Source: Streptomyces sp. NRRL F-5727 (GTDB lineage Bacteria; Actinomycetota; Actinomycetes; Streptomycetales; Streptomycetaceae). From it: 29,259 nt of DNA. Within the stretch, counting starts at the first letter, position 1. Every line of letters starts with the position of its first letter. Made by a program: the position numbers and the translations under genes. The notes beneath the pieces were generated by a model, which saw nothing but the letters and a program-made list of their open reading frames with translations, was not told the origin of the DNA and ran no database searches. This document shows positions 7,380 through 14,522 of the stretch, one piece after another. Location: assembly GCF_000719555.1 (NCBI RefSeq), contig NZ_JOGX01000078.1, forward strand, positions 1 to 29,259, read 5' to 3'.

Positions 7380-7405
7380 GAGGTCACGTGCTTCTGGGAG
7401 ACGGC

Positions 7406-8743
7406 ATGGGCGACACCGGGATCGGAGCCTTGCTCGTCCGGCTGCTCACGGCGCGCGGCTGGAGCCAGCAGAGGGTTGCCGACGAGTACAACGCCCTGGA
7501 GGGGCGCTCCGCGAAGACCGGCAAGGAGATCGGTCGGTACGAGCGCGAAGCCCGAGTCCCCGTTCCCTATACCCGGAAGTACCTGGCGCAGATCTTCAGC
7601 GTCGATGTCGCCGTGCTCGACCAAGCCGTGGCCGTCAGCAAGGGGCAGCGGGACGCGGTTGAGGCCGCCGAGGTCGAGATTGTGCCGCCGGTGCTACCGC
7701 CCGAAGACACCCACGTCCGTGGAGACCCACTCTCCGAGGACGCGGTGCGGTCGGCGGACTTCGCCCGCTTCATCGCGCAGCGGAACGCCGACGAGTTCGT
7801 CGTGGAGCAGCTGGAGGCAGACGTCGGCCGGCTCGCCCGTACGTACGTCAGCCACCCGTTGATGGAGCAGTACGTCGAGATCAGGCGGTTACGGGACGGG
7901 GCCTTCGAGCTGCTGCGCGGGCGCCAGCACCCCCGGCAGACCACTGACCTGTACCTCTCCGCCGCTCGCCTCTGCGGCCTGTCCGCGCACGTCTGCCTCG
8001 ACCTCGGCGCCTACGACTCCGCCGCCACCCACGCTCGCACTGCACGTGCCTGTGCCGAGGCGGCCGGGCACGAGGGGATGCTGGCCTGGGTACGGGCCGT
8101 GGAGTCGTTGATCGCGTACTGGACAGGGCGGTACGAGCAGGCAGCCCGGCTGGCGCAGGCCGGTCGACGGCACAGGGCGAGCGGCAGCATCGGCGCACGG
8201 CTGGCGAGTCTGGAGGCGCGGGCGTTGGCGATAGTCGGCGACTCGGTAGGAGCGCTCGCCGCCCTGTCGGATGCCGATCGATCTCGTGAGGCGATCTCGG
8301 GTCGGGACGAGGTGCTGGGAGTCTTCGACTTCCCTGCGGCCAAGCAGTTCGCGTACGCCGGAACGACCCTCCTGGCCGTGGGCGGGCAGGAGCACGTCCA
8401 CCGGGCCATCGTCAGCGCGGAGACGGCGATCCGCCTCTATCGCAGCGCGGACGGAGACGACCAGTCGGTCGGTGACCTGTTCGCCGCGCACCTCGACCTC
8501 GCCAGCGGGCACCTGCTCCTGGGCGACTTGGACGGCACGGAGGAGATGCTCGGCTTCGTTCTCCACTCCTCGCCGGAGCGCATGTCGGCCAGCATCGTGC
8601 GCCGACTCACCGTTCTCGGGCGGGAGCTGGAAGGACCGCAGTACGGTGGAGCCGCGCAGGCGGTACACCTGCGCGAACGACTCCAGCACACGGTCGTCCG
8701 TGCGTCCCTGCCCGCCGCCCACCCACCGGAGTTGCCGACGTGA
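7406..8743 (+). CDS. XRE-family transcriptional regulator with TPR-like C-terminal domain
   Basis: 445 residues from the ATG at 7406, which has GGAG (7397-7400) at good distance; an in-frame ATG at 7370 lies inside the repeat array. Residues about 5-75 form an XRE helix-turn-helix (LLVRLLTARGWSQQRVADEYN and later EIGRYEREARVP). Residues about 150-440 are helical and alanine-rich with paired-helix patterning (YLSAARLCGLSAHVCLDLGA, ARLASLEARALAIVGD), typical of the Streptomyces XRE/TPR regulators. It shares a GTGA overlap with the methyltransferase gene and is divergent from the HATPase operon, with the phased repeats between them. It is a likely local regulator of both units. The layout recalls whiJ-type loci but lacks a DUF397 gene. 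Confidence 0.85.
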   Translation: MGDTGIGALLVRLLTARGWSQQRVADEYNALEGRSAKTGKEIGRYEREARVPVPYTRKYLAQIFSVDVAVLDQAVAVSKGQRDAVEAAEVEIVPPVLPPEDTHVRGDPLSEDAVRSADFARFIAQRNADEFVVEQLEADVGRLARTYVSHPLMEQYVEIRRLRDGAFELLRGRQHPRQTTDLYLSAARLCGLSAHVCLDLGAYDSAATHARTARACAEAAGHEGMLAWVRAVESLIAYWTGRYEQAARLAQAGRRHRASGSIGARLASLEARALAIVGDSVGALAALSDADRSREAISGRDEVLGVFDFPAAKQFAYAGTTLLAVGGQEHVHRAIVSAETAIRLYRSADGDDQSVGDLFAAHLDLASGHLLLGDLDGTEEMLGFVLHSSPERMSASIVRRLTVLGRELEGPQYGGAAQAVHLRERLQHTVVRASLPAAHPPELPT

Positions 8744-9558
8744 CCGACCTGTCAGCCGCCCACGACGCCGCCGTCACCGACCGGGCCCGCCTGGCGGGCA
8801 GCGCCTACAACGGAGACCGGGACCTGGCCGCCCGGCAGTCGCTCTACCAGTGGCAGACACCGCGGTACGACCTCCCCGGCCTCGTGGTCGAGCAGCTGGG
8901 CGACGTACGTGGGCGGGTCGTCGATATCGGCTGCGGCAACGGCAAGTTCATCCAGCGGCTCCGTCAGGACCGCCCGGACCTGTCCCTGCTCGGCTTCGAC
9001 ATCGCGCCCGGCATCCTCGCCGGCGTCCCCGGCCCGGTCGCCGTGGCGGACGCCACGCGGCTTCCGCTAGCGGCGGGCAGCGTCGACGCCGCTCTCGCGC
9101 TTCACATGCTCTACCACGTGCCTGACATTCCCCAGGCGGTCAGGGAGCTGGCCAGGGTCGTGGCCCGTGACGGGTTGGTGGTCGCCTCCAGCAACAGCGA
9201 CCGCGACAAGGCCGAACTCGACGACCTCTGGCAGCGGGCCGCCGGCGACGTCCTCGGCGTCGAGCGCGGCCCGGCCCGCATCTCGCTCAGCGCCCGCTTC
9301 TCCCTGGAGAAGGCCCCGGCCTTCCTCGGGGAGGAGTTCAGGCGGGTCGAGGTCGTCAAACTGCCAGGGACCATCACCGTCCGCGACCCCGAGCCGGTCA
9401 TCGCTCACATGGCCTCCTATCGCGCCTGGTCGGACCAGCACGACGTGCCCTTCGACGCAACCATCGACCGGGCCCGGGCCCTCGTCGCCGACGACATCGC
9501 CCGCAACGGCGCGTACGAGATCACCTGCCTTGGCGGCGTCCTCATCTGCCGCCGGTGA
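8740..9558 (+). CDS. Class I SAM-dependent methyltransferase
   Basis: 272 residues with a GTG start that overlaps the XRE gene stop (GTGA). Motif I is VVDIGCGNGKFIQRL (about residues 63-77), followed by motif II acidic residue GFDIAPG, motif post-II VADATRLPLAAGSVDAAL and the strand LALHMLYHVPDIPQAVRELARV. This is the Methyltransf_11/25 pattern used on small molecules. Substrate is unknown. Translational coupling to the regulator, and linkage to the aaRS-like/ASCH operon through the shared control region, suggests they belong to one pathway. It converges on the SMI1/KNR4 gene with only two bases between stops. Confidence 0.88.
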   Translation: MTDLSAAHDAAVTDRARLAGSAYNGDRDLAARQSLYQWQTPRYDLPGLVVEQLGDVRGRVVDIGCGNGKFIQRLRQDRPDLSLLGFDIAPGILAGVPGPVAVADATRLPLAAGSVDAALALHMLYHVPDIPQAVRELARVVARDGLVVASSNSDRDKAELDDLWQRAAGDVLGVERGPARISLSARFSLEKAPAFLGEEFRRVEVVKLPGTITVRDPEPVIAHMASYRAWSDQHDVPFDATIDRARALVADDIARNGAYEITCLGGVLICRR

Positions 9559-9560
9559 GG

Positions 9561-10694
9561 TCAGCCCTGTGGCGGCCAGGGACCGGCGAGCAGGCGTCCT
9601 GCCTCCTCGGTGATCTCTTTTGCCAGGGGTTCTCGGTCGCCGCCTCGGATCGCTGCCCGGTCGTTGTAGGCGTCGGTCTTGTCGACCAGCGGTCTGAGCG
9701 TCTGCGGCCGGGCCAGTGCGCCCCACCCTTCGTACGTGATCAGGTCACCGCCGGCGCCGGGGTCCAGGCTGCCGTTCACGATCAGATGGAGCCACCAGCG
9801 AACGAGTTCCCAGCGGGCCGCTTCCCACGGGAGGTCGGTGGTGTCGGCCGGGAGGTCCTGGAGCAGGCTGAGTTCGTCCAGCACCTGGTCGAAAAGGGTG
9901 TCGGCCCGCTCCCGCTCTGAGCGTGACAGGCCGGCGAGGAGGGGAAGGGACTCCGTCTCGACGTCGAGGACCAGGGCCGCGAGGCCGGCCTGGATGAGCT
10001 GTTCTGGGTGGTGCCGTCGGCCGATCAGGCGTTCCAGGGCCAGCATCCGGAGGCAGTCGACGGCCTCCTGTGCGCTCATGGCGTACGGCATGAAGGGCGT
10101 GGGCAGGGTGACGTCGATGCCCGGCCCGCCCTCGACGAAGTACGACCAGAAGTCGACTGTCGTACGGGCGAGGAGGCCGCTCGATCGGCCGGCGAATTCG
10201 TGGTGGACGTAGTCGGCGAGGTCGTTCCCGTACAGAATGATGTCGGTCTGGTAGACGGACAGAACCGGGTGCCCGTACTCGCCCGCCGTGCCTGGCAGGT
10301 AGCGGTGCCCGTAGACCGGAACCAGCTGCGGCACGCTCTCCAGCTCGGTCCTCGCGACACGCAGCGCCTCGGATTTCTCCGTCGGCCTCGAAGGCCAGGC
10401 GGGATGCCAGAACCCGTTGTGCTCCACGTCGAAGAGCACCCCCTCCACCGGCCACGCCAGCCGCCCGGCCAGGTCCTCGGGGTCGCCATCGCGCCAGTCG
10501 GGCCACCGCGACGAGCCGTGCGGGAGGCCGGCGGACAGGAAGACGCGGTGGTCGGCCGCGAAGGTGAAGCCGAACCGTTTCTCGACCGCGTCGAGTTCCT
10601 GCTCGGTGAGCGCTGGTCCGATCTCCGTCCGGAGCATGCCCTGAAGGGTCCGGGCGGCTTCTAGGGTCAGGCGCGGGGGCGACGGCGTGATCAT
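9561..10694 (-). CDS. SMI1/KNR4 (SUKH) family protein
   Basis: 377 residues. The N-terminal part has the SUKH signature: PALTEQELDAVEKRFGFTFAADHRVFL-type motif (about 29-54), then the conserved tryptophan-rich RWPDWRDGDPEDL, and GVLFDVEHNGFWHPAW. A central segment VPVYGHRYLPG and VYQTDIILYGNDLADY are typical of actinobacterial SMI1 proteins, and the C-terminal 150 residues are helical. SUKH proteins are common immunity proteins of polymorphic and contact-dependent toxins; no toxin gene is seen beside it. The ATG at 10692-10694 is supported by GCGAG a few bases upstream. Confidence 0.85.
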   Translation of the reverse strand: MITPSPPRLTLEAARTLQGMLRTEIGPALTEQELDAVEKRFGFTFAADHRVFLSAGLPHGSSRWPDWRDGDPEDLAGRLAWPVEGVLFDVEHNGFWHPAWPSRPTEKSEALRVARTELESVPQLVPVYGHRYLPGTAGEYGHPVLSVYQTDIILYGNDLADYVHHEFAGRSSGLLARTTVDFWSYFVEGGPGIDVTLPTPFMPYAMSAQEAVDCLRMLALERLIGRRHHPEQLIQAGLAALVLDVETESLPLLAGLSRSERERADTLFDQVLDELSLLQDLPADTTDLPWEAARWELVRWWLHLIVNGSLDPGAGGDLITYEGWGALARPQTLRPLVDKTDAYNDRAAIRGGDREPLAKEITEEAGRLLAGPWPPQG

Positions 10695-10909
10695 CTCGCC
10701 AGCGTAGTGAGCGGTACGGCAGTACTCGCCAGGAGGTTGTGGCAGTCCGCTCTCTCATCGGGAGCGGCCCCAGCTACCGGCCGGACAAGCGCCCCAGGAA
10801 TCCTGCCGGGAAACCTCCGGCCTTCTGACCGGCGCCACGGATTGCTGAGGTGACCGCTGCCCAAAGTCCCGTGGTTCCGGCCTCGCCGGCCCACGTGGAT
10901 GATGGCGCG

Positions 10910-11375
10910 GTGACGAACATCAGCGACGCCCATGTGAAGGTCCACTTCCGGATGGAGGTCGACGACGACGGCTGGCCGCCGGCGAGCGTCGAGAGCCTGT
11001 GGGCAGTGGACCTCGGCGACGGAACTGTCCGTCTCGACAACACCCCGTGGTTCGTCCGTGGAGTCGCGAGCGGCGATGTCATACGCGTGAACGTCGATGA
11101 CGACGGCCTGCGCTGGGCCGGGGAGACGGTTCATCCCTCGGACAACTGCACCATCCGGTTGATCGTGCTGAAGGACGGCGGCTTTCCACCAGCTTGGCAC
11201 CACCGGCGAGGGCATCGAGCGGTTCGGGATGGTCGCGCTGGACGTCCCACCGGAAGCCGACATCCAGCGGATTCAGACGCTGTTGGAACACGGCGAGGCG
11301 AACGGCTGGTGGCACTGGGAAGAAGGATGCGTCACCGCCGCTTGGGAAGCCAGCGCAAGCGCCAAGGACGGCTGA
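10910..11375 (+). pseudogene. DUF4265 protein, frameshifted
   Basis: The first frame (GTG 10910; a longer GTG at 10850 is also possible) encodes HVKVHFRMEVDDDGWPP, SVESLWAVDLGDG, DNTPWFVRGVASGDVIRV and IRLIVLKDGG, a recognisable DUF4265-type domain. After about 11180 the meaningful reading moves to another frame: LGTTGEGIERFGMVALDVPP followed by a WWHWEEGCVTAAWEA ending at TGA 11373-11375. The shift lies between about 11178 and 11196. Together the frames make a normal protein of about 155 residues. It is a broken gene or a sequencing error. DUF4265 genes often sit with SUKH and SUFU genes in immunity clusters. Confidence 0.72.
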
Positions 11376-11596
11376 TGGCCGCAAGGACGGCTCAGACCAT
11401 CGGCCGCAGCGAGAGGGTGGGGAATTATCTGGCGTTTGGCCTGGAACTAGCTGACCGTCTATACCTGTCAGCGGTCACGCTTTCTCCACGATATACATGA
11501 TCAGCGTCACGTGATTCGGCTCTGTCGGGGGTCCTTTGGTTAGGCTGGCGCTGACCCAGGCTGATGGGCTGCGGCGGCCTCGGGCATCATGATCGG

Positions 11597-12175
11597 ATGC
11601 CGGACACCGCAGCACGCGCTGCTCTTCTCGATCACCTCCGTCGGACGCTCCCGGGGCGCGTCATCGATGAGGTCCCAGGTGTGAATGGGCCCATCGAGGA
11701 TCGCGTGCCCGGATTCCGGGTGTTCCGGATTCATCCCGCGTATCCAGGCGACTGGTGGCTGTATGTGACGTCAGGCTGTTGGAAGGCAACTCAGCACGAC
11801 GGCCATGGCACGGAGTTCTTTCTCGCGGCACCGCGCGACGAATGGATCAACCTGGAGAGCGTCACAGTCAACGCGTACTACCACTGCGGACCGGTACACC
11901 AGCGACTCGACGTCGGACACACTGTCCCTATTGGCAGACCGTGGCTCGATGACTCCGACTGCAACCACTACCTGGTGAGCCTGCCGTATCCCTTCGGGCC
12001 CGACTTCGAGGTCTGCAAGTGGGAAGGCGGAGCCCATGCCCGTATCTTGTGGCTGTTGCCGATCACCGCAGCGGAAAAGGATTACCGTCGGGAGATGGGA
12101 CTCGAGGCACTTGAAGTCCGTTTCGATGAGCATGCGATCGACCCCGTCGATCCAAAGCGGGCCTCCGTGGCCTGA
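11597..12175 (+). CDS. Suppressor-of-fused (SUFU) domain protein
   Basis: 192 residues from the ATG at 11597 (MPDTAARAALLDHLRR). Conserved SUFU-like features are FRVFRIHPAYPGDWWLYVTSG, the HGTEFFLAAP strand, the NAYYHCGPVHQRLDVGHTVPIG segment, the CNHYLVSLPYPFGPD motif and WLLPITAAEKDYRR near the end. Bacterial SUFU proteins are a recognised immunity family for secreted toxins. It is the third immunity-type gene in a row, after SMI1 and DUF4265. It is intact and cytoplasmic with no signal peptide. A frame extension to 11564 exists but lacks an RBS. Confidence 0.85.
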   Translation: MPDTAARAALLDHLRRTLPGRVIDEVPGVNGPIEDRVPGFRVFRIHPAYPGDWWLYVTSGCWKATQHDGHGTEFFLAAPRDEWINLESVTVNAYYHCGPVHQRLDVGHTVPIGRPWLDDSDCNHYLVSLPYPFGPDFEVCKWEGGAHARILWLLPITAAEKDYRREMGLEALEVRFDEHAIDPVDPKRASVA

Positions 12176-12212
12176 GGCGGGCGGGCGGAGACGAGAACAG
12201 CTGCGACGACGG

Positions 12213-12323
12213 TCAGAGACCGAGAAGAATCCTTTTGCGGAGAAGGCCGAGGCTGGCCCGTCCGTAGCCCTGCCTCTTGATCAGCTTGATGCGTGTGGCC
12301 TGGCCCTCGACCTGGCCCGAGCT
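12213..12323 (-). pseudogene. C-terminal remnant of an ISL3-family transposase
   Basis: The minus strand encodes 36 residues ending in a stop: SSGQVEGQATRIKLIKRQGY followed by GRASLGLLRKRILLGL. This is the conserved C-terminus of ISL3 transposases (QVEG..TRIK.IKRQ.YGRA...LLR.R). The upstream part of the transposase is absent. The fragment is fused directly to the integrase remnant at about 12323, which suggests that an IS insertion and deletion removed the integrase N-terminus. Confidence 0.72.
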
Positions 12324-13018
12324 CCAAGCCGGACGAGGAGGTCACCCCGCCCACGGTCGAGCAGGTCGAGGCGATGGCGCGGGTGATGCCGCCGTACATC
12401 CGCGCGGCCGTCGTCACCCTCGCCGGGTCAGGGCTTCGCATAGGCGAGCTGCTCGGCCTGAAGGTGTCGGACGTCGACTTCAAGGCCGGCACCATCCGCG
12501 TCGAGCGGCAGCGGCTCCAGTCCGGGAAGATCGGCCCGCCGAAGACCGCCAAGTCCCGGCGTACGGTTCCGGTCGGCGAGGTCGTCGCCGACGCGCTCCT
12601 CGCGCATCTCGCCGCACGCCCGTCCAAGGAGTGACTGTTCACCATGGAGGAGGGTGAGCCGCTCAACTACCGGCGGTGGAAGACCGAGTGGAACGGGGCT
12701 CGCAAGGCGCTCCAGGCGGCCGAGGATGAGGTCGCCGAGCGGGATGGCCGTAAGCCCGTCGAGCTGCCGCACATGGTCACCCATGACCTGCGGCACTTCT
12801 ACGCCTCCGCGCTCATCGCCGGCGGCGCGAGCGTCAAGCAGGTGCAGCTCGTCCTCGGGCACGCGTCCGCCGTCATCACGCTGCGGATCTACGCGCACCT
12901 CTGGCCCGGGGAAGAAGACCGCACCCGGGCCGTCATGGACGCCGTGCTCGGCGGCCTGCGGACCGGGTGCGGACAGGTAGGCGGCATGACCCGCGAAACC
13001 GCAGGTCAGAACGCCTAA
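12324..13018 (+). pseudogene. Tyrosine recombinase (phage/AICE integrase) remnant, N-terminally truncated with a nonsense codon
   Basis: The catalytic domain is readable: the first catalytic Arg in LAGSGLRIGELLGLKVSDVD, the HDLRHFYASALI box (His-x-x-Arg), and LGHASAVITLRIYAHLW, holding the second His and the Tyr nucleophile. The N-terminal arm/core-binding half is missing, replaced by the ISL3 tail. In addition, a TGA at 12632-12634 sits in frame exactly where a Trp is expected (KE-stop-LFTMEEG), with the same frame resuming to 13018. Full integrases of this type are about 380-420 residues. The gene end lies next to the right att copy (13026), as expected for an integrative element. It is inactive as it stands. 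Confidence 0.85.
12999..13008 (-). repeat. Arm-type inverted repeat, right end
   Basis: CCGCAGGTCA is the exact reverse complement of 2123-2132. It lies 17 bases inside the right att core, within the last codons of the integrase remnant. This is the mirror placement expected of an integrase arm site. Confidence 0.5.
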
Positions 13019-13025
13019 CCAGAGA

Positions 13026-13049
13026 TCAAGCCTTCTTCGTCTCCCAGAA
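13026..13049. repeat. attR-like site within the sodN 3' end
   Basis: It matches 2085-2108 at 20 of 24 positions. All differences within the ETKKA-stop reading are synonymous (ACG versus ACC, GCT versus GCC), which shows the copies have been kept as coding sequence. Confidence 0.75.
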
Positions 13050-13421
13050 GATGCGGTCGATCTCGGCGATGAGCTCGAGGGCCTTCTCGCCGGTCTTCGG
13101 GTCGGTCGACGCCTTGGCGGCCGAGAGGGCCTTCAGGGTGTCGTTGACCAGCTGGTTGAGCTCGGGGTACTTCTCGAAGTGCGGGGCCTTGAAGTAGTCG
13201 CTCCACAGCACCGAGACGTGGTGCTTGGCGAGCTCCGCGCGCTGCTCCTTGATGACCGTGGCGCGGGCCCGGAAGTGCGGGTCCTCGTTCGCCTGGTACT
13301 TCTCCTGGACAGCCTTGACGGACTCGGCCTCGATGCGGGCCTGGGCCGGGTCGTACACGCCGCAGGGGAGGTCGCAGTGGGCGCTGACCTTGACCTTGGG
13401 GGCAAACAGGCGGGAGAGCAT
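13026..13421 (-). CDS. sodN: Nickel superoxide dismutase
   Basis: 131 residues. A 14-residue propeptide (MLSRLFAPKVKVSA) precedes the nickel hook HCDLPCGVY, in which His1, Cys2 and Cys6 of the mature enzyme bind Ni. The 117-residue four-helix body is typical of NiSOD, which converts superoxide to hydrogen peroxide and oxygen in the cytoplasm as a hexamer. AGGAAGGA precedes the ATG (13419-13421). The last codons (ETKKA-stop) form the right attachment site of the element and its final Ala codon is probably element-derived. In S. coelicolor, sodN mRNA is blocked by the s-SodF RNA when nickel is low; the equivalent target would be the 5' region here. Its processing protease is divergent. Confidence 0.97.
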   Translation of the reverse strand: MLSRLFAPKVKVSAHCDLPCGVYDPAQARIEAESVKAVQEKYQANEDPHFRARATVIKEQRAELAKHHVSVLWSDYFKAPHFEKYPELNQLVNDTLKALSAAKASTDPKTGEKALELIAEIDRIFWETKKA

Positions 13422-13445
13422 TGAGCCGTCCTTCCTCGTGATCGT

Positions 13446-13476
13446 CTTCTCAAGTGGGAGATTACTCGGTGAGAAG
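13446..13476. promoter_or_regulatory. Inverted repeat in the sodN/sodX divergent promoter region
   Basis: CTTCTCA (13446-13452) and TGAGAAG (13470-13476) form a 7-bp inverted repeat with 17 bases between, in the 142-base gap between the sodN and sodX starts. On the minus strand TAATCT lies between the arms and could be a -10 element of sodN. An operator or a leader hairpin are both possible. Confidence 0.35.
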
Positions 13477-13563
13477 GGCGTTTTCGCGAGCGCCCCCTGG
13501 GGCTTAGGTCAAAAGTCCGGGGAACGGATCGGACTCGTGTACGAGTCGACGAGGGGAGCAGGA

Positions 13564-13989
13564 GTGGAGCGGGAGGCTACCGCGGCGGCCGAGGCGCCGT
13601 TCGGGATCGCCGAGGTGACGGGGGTGTCGATGGTGCCCACACTGCTGCACGGGGACCGGCTGCTCGTGCGGTACGGGGCGCGGGTGGCGGTCGGCGAGGT
13701 GGTCGTGCTGCGTCATCCGCTCCAGCAGGACCTGCTCGTCGTGAAGCGGCTGGTCGAGCGACGGGACGCCGGGTGGTGGGTGCTCGGGGACAATCCGGGC
13801 GCCGAGGGGGACAGCCGGGTCTTCGGGGCCGTACCGCCCGAGCTGGTGCTCGGGCGGGTGGTGGCCCGGTACCGGCCGTTGACGCCGGGGCGTCAGCGCT
13901 CGGCCGGGGTGGTGCTCTCCTGGCTGTTCTCGGCGGTGCGGCCGGTGAGGCCGGCCCGCTCGGCCTCCAGGCGCTTGCGGGCCCGGTAG
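13564..13989 (+). CDS. sodX: Nickel-type superoxide dismutase maturation protease
   Basis: 141 residues from the GTG at 13564, preceded by GGGGAGCAGGA. It has the signal-peptidase/S24-S26 fold with Ser22 in GVSMVPTLLHGDRLLV as nucleophile, Lys61 in LLVVKRLVER as general base, and the WWVLGDNPGAEGDSRVFGAV box. It removes the SodN propeptide to expose the nickel hook. No N-terminal membrane anchor is visible, as is usual for SodX. It is divergent from sodN. Its last 97 bases overlap the 3' end of the CGNR gene on the other strand, so the basic tail (RPARSASRRLRAR) is antisense to that gene. Confidence 0.92.
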   Translation: MEREATAAAEAPFGIAEVTGVSMVPTLLHGDRLLVRYGARVAVGEVVVLRHPLQQDLLVVKRLVERRDAGWWVLGDNPGAEGDSRVFGAVPPELVLGRVVARYRPLTPGRQRSAGVVLSWLFSAVRPVRPARSASRRLRAR

Positions 13990-14522
13990 GCCGCCACGTT
14001 GGCCCGGGTGGCGCAGCGGTCGGAGCAGTAGCGGCGGGAGCGGTTGGTGGAGGTGTCGAGGTAGGCGTTGCGGCAGGGCGGGGCCTGGCAGAGGCCGAGC
14101 CGGTCGGCGCCGAACTCCGTCAGATGGAAGGCGAGTCCCATGGCGGAGATGGCCGCGTATCCGGCGGTCGCGTTGGACGAGTGGTCGGCGAGGTGCATGT
14201 GCCAGCGCGGCCGGCCCTCCTCGTCGAGGGTGTCGTGGCCGGAGATCTGCGGGCTGACCGGGAACTCCAGGAGCAGCGAGTTCAGCAGGTCGACCGCGCC
14301 GGTGTGGTCGCCCTCGTCGGCCGCGGTGAAGACGGCCCGCAGCCGGGCCCGGATGGTGCGGAACCGGGGCAGGTCGGCCTCGGTGACCCGGCGGGCCATC
14401 TGGGTGGCGGGGCCGAAGAGCTCCTTGAGCACCTCGACCGTGGTGAGGCCGTCCCTGCCGCGGGCCGGCTCCTCGGTGTTGACGAGGCGCACGGCGTAAT
14501 CCGAGTAATAGGCCAGTTCCAC
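13893..14522 (-). CDS. CGNR zinc-finger protein (ABATE domain)
   Basis: 209 residues. The N-terminal ABATE-type domain (YYSDYAVRLVNTEEPARG, FRTIRARLRAVFTAADEGD) is followed by the C-terminal zinc-binding CGNR region with C-x4-C in LCQAPPCRNAYLDTS and RRYCSDRCATRANVAAYRARK. CGNR proteins are common actinobacterial presumed regulators; partners are unknown. The ATG at 14520-14522 gives a typical start (MELAYYSDYAVRLVN). It overlaps sodX tail to tail by 97 bases. Confidence 0.9.
   Translation of the reverse strand: MELAYYSDYAVRLVNTEEPARGRDGLTTVEVLKELFGPATQMARRVTEADLPRFRTIRARLRAVFTAADEGDHTGAVDLLNSLLLEFPVSPQISGHDTLDEEGRPRWHMHLADHSSNATAGYAAISAMGLAFHLTEFGADRLGLCQAPPCRNAYLDTSTNRSRRYCSDRCATRANVAAYRARKRLEAERAGLTGRTAENSQESTTPAER

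Larger units (their letters stand above)
2085..13049. mobile_element. Decayed integrative element inserted in the 3' end of sodN
   Basis: The boundaries are two copies of the sodN 3' end, at 2085-2108 and 13026-13049, in the same orientation. In both, the minus strand reads GAG-ACN-AAG-AAG-GCN-TGA (ETKKA-stop). Perfect 10-bp inverted repeats lie just inside each copy. A tyrosine recombinase remnant (12324-13018) abuts the right copy, where the integrase of such elements normally sits. The interior includes a clearly lower-GC gene (2313-4994), accessory and immunity-type genes, and an ISL3 fragment. No replication or transfer genes were recognised. With a broken integrase the element should be immobile without help. 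Boundaries and element status are inference from the repeats. Confidence 0.75.

Noticed and set aside
10695..10909. Possible small gene between SMI1 and DUF4265
   Set aside because: No frame with a start, ribosome-binding site and protein-like composition was found; this is probably only promoter sequence.
12082..12666. 194-codon minus-strand frame across the integrase remnant
   Set aside because: It spans the ISL3/integrase junction in a frame matching neither. The true ISL3 tail is in a different minus-strand frame.
2085..13049. tRNA gene as attachment site, CRISPR array, or replication/transfer genes of an integrative conjugative element
   Set aside because: I saw no tRNA-like fold at either border, no regularly spaced palindromic repeats with unique spacers, and no recognisable Rep, Tra/FtsK or Xis protein.
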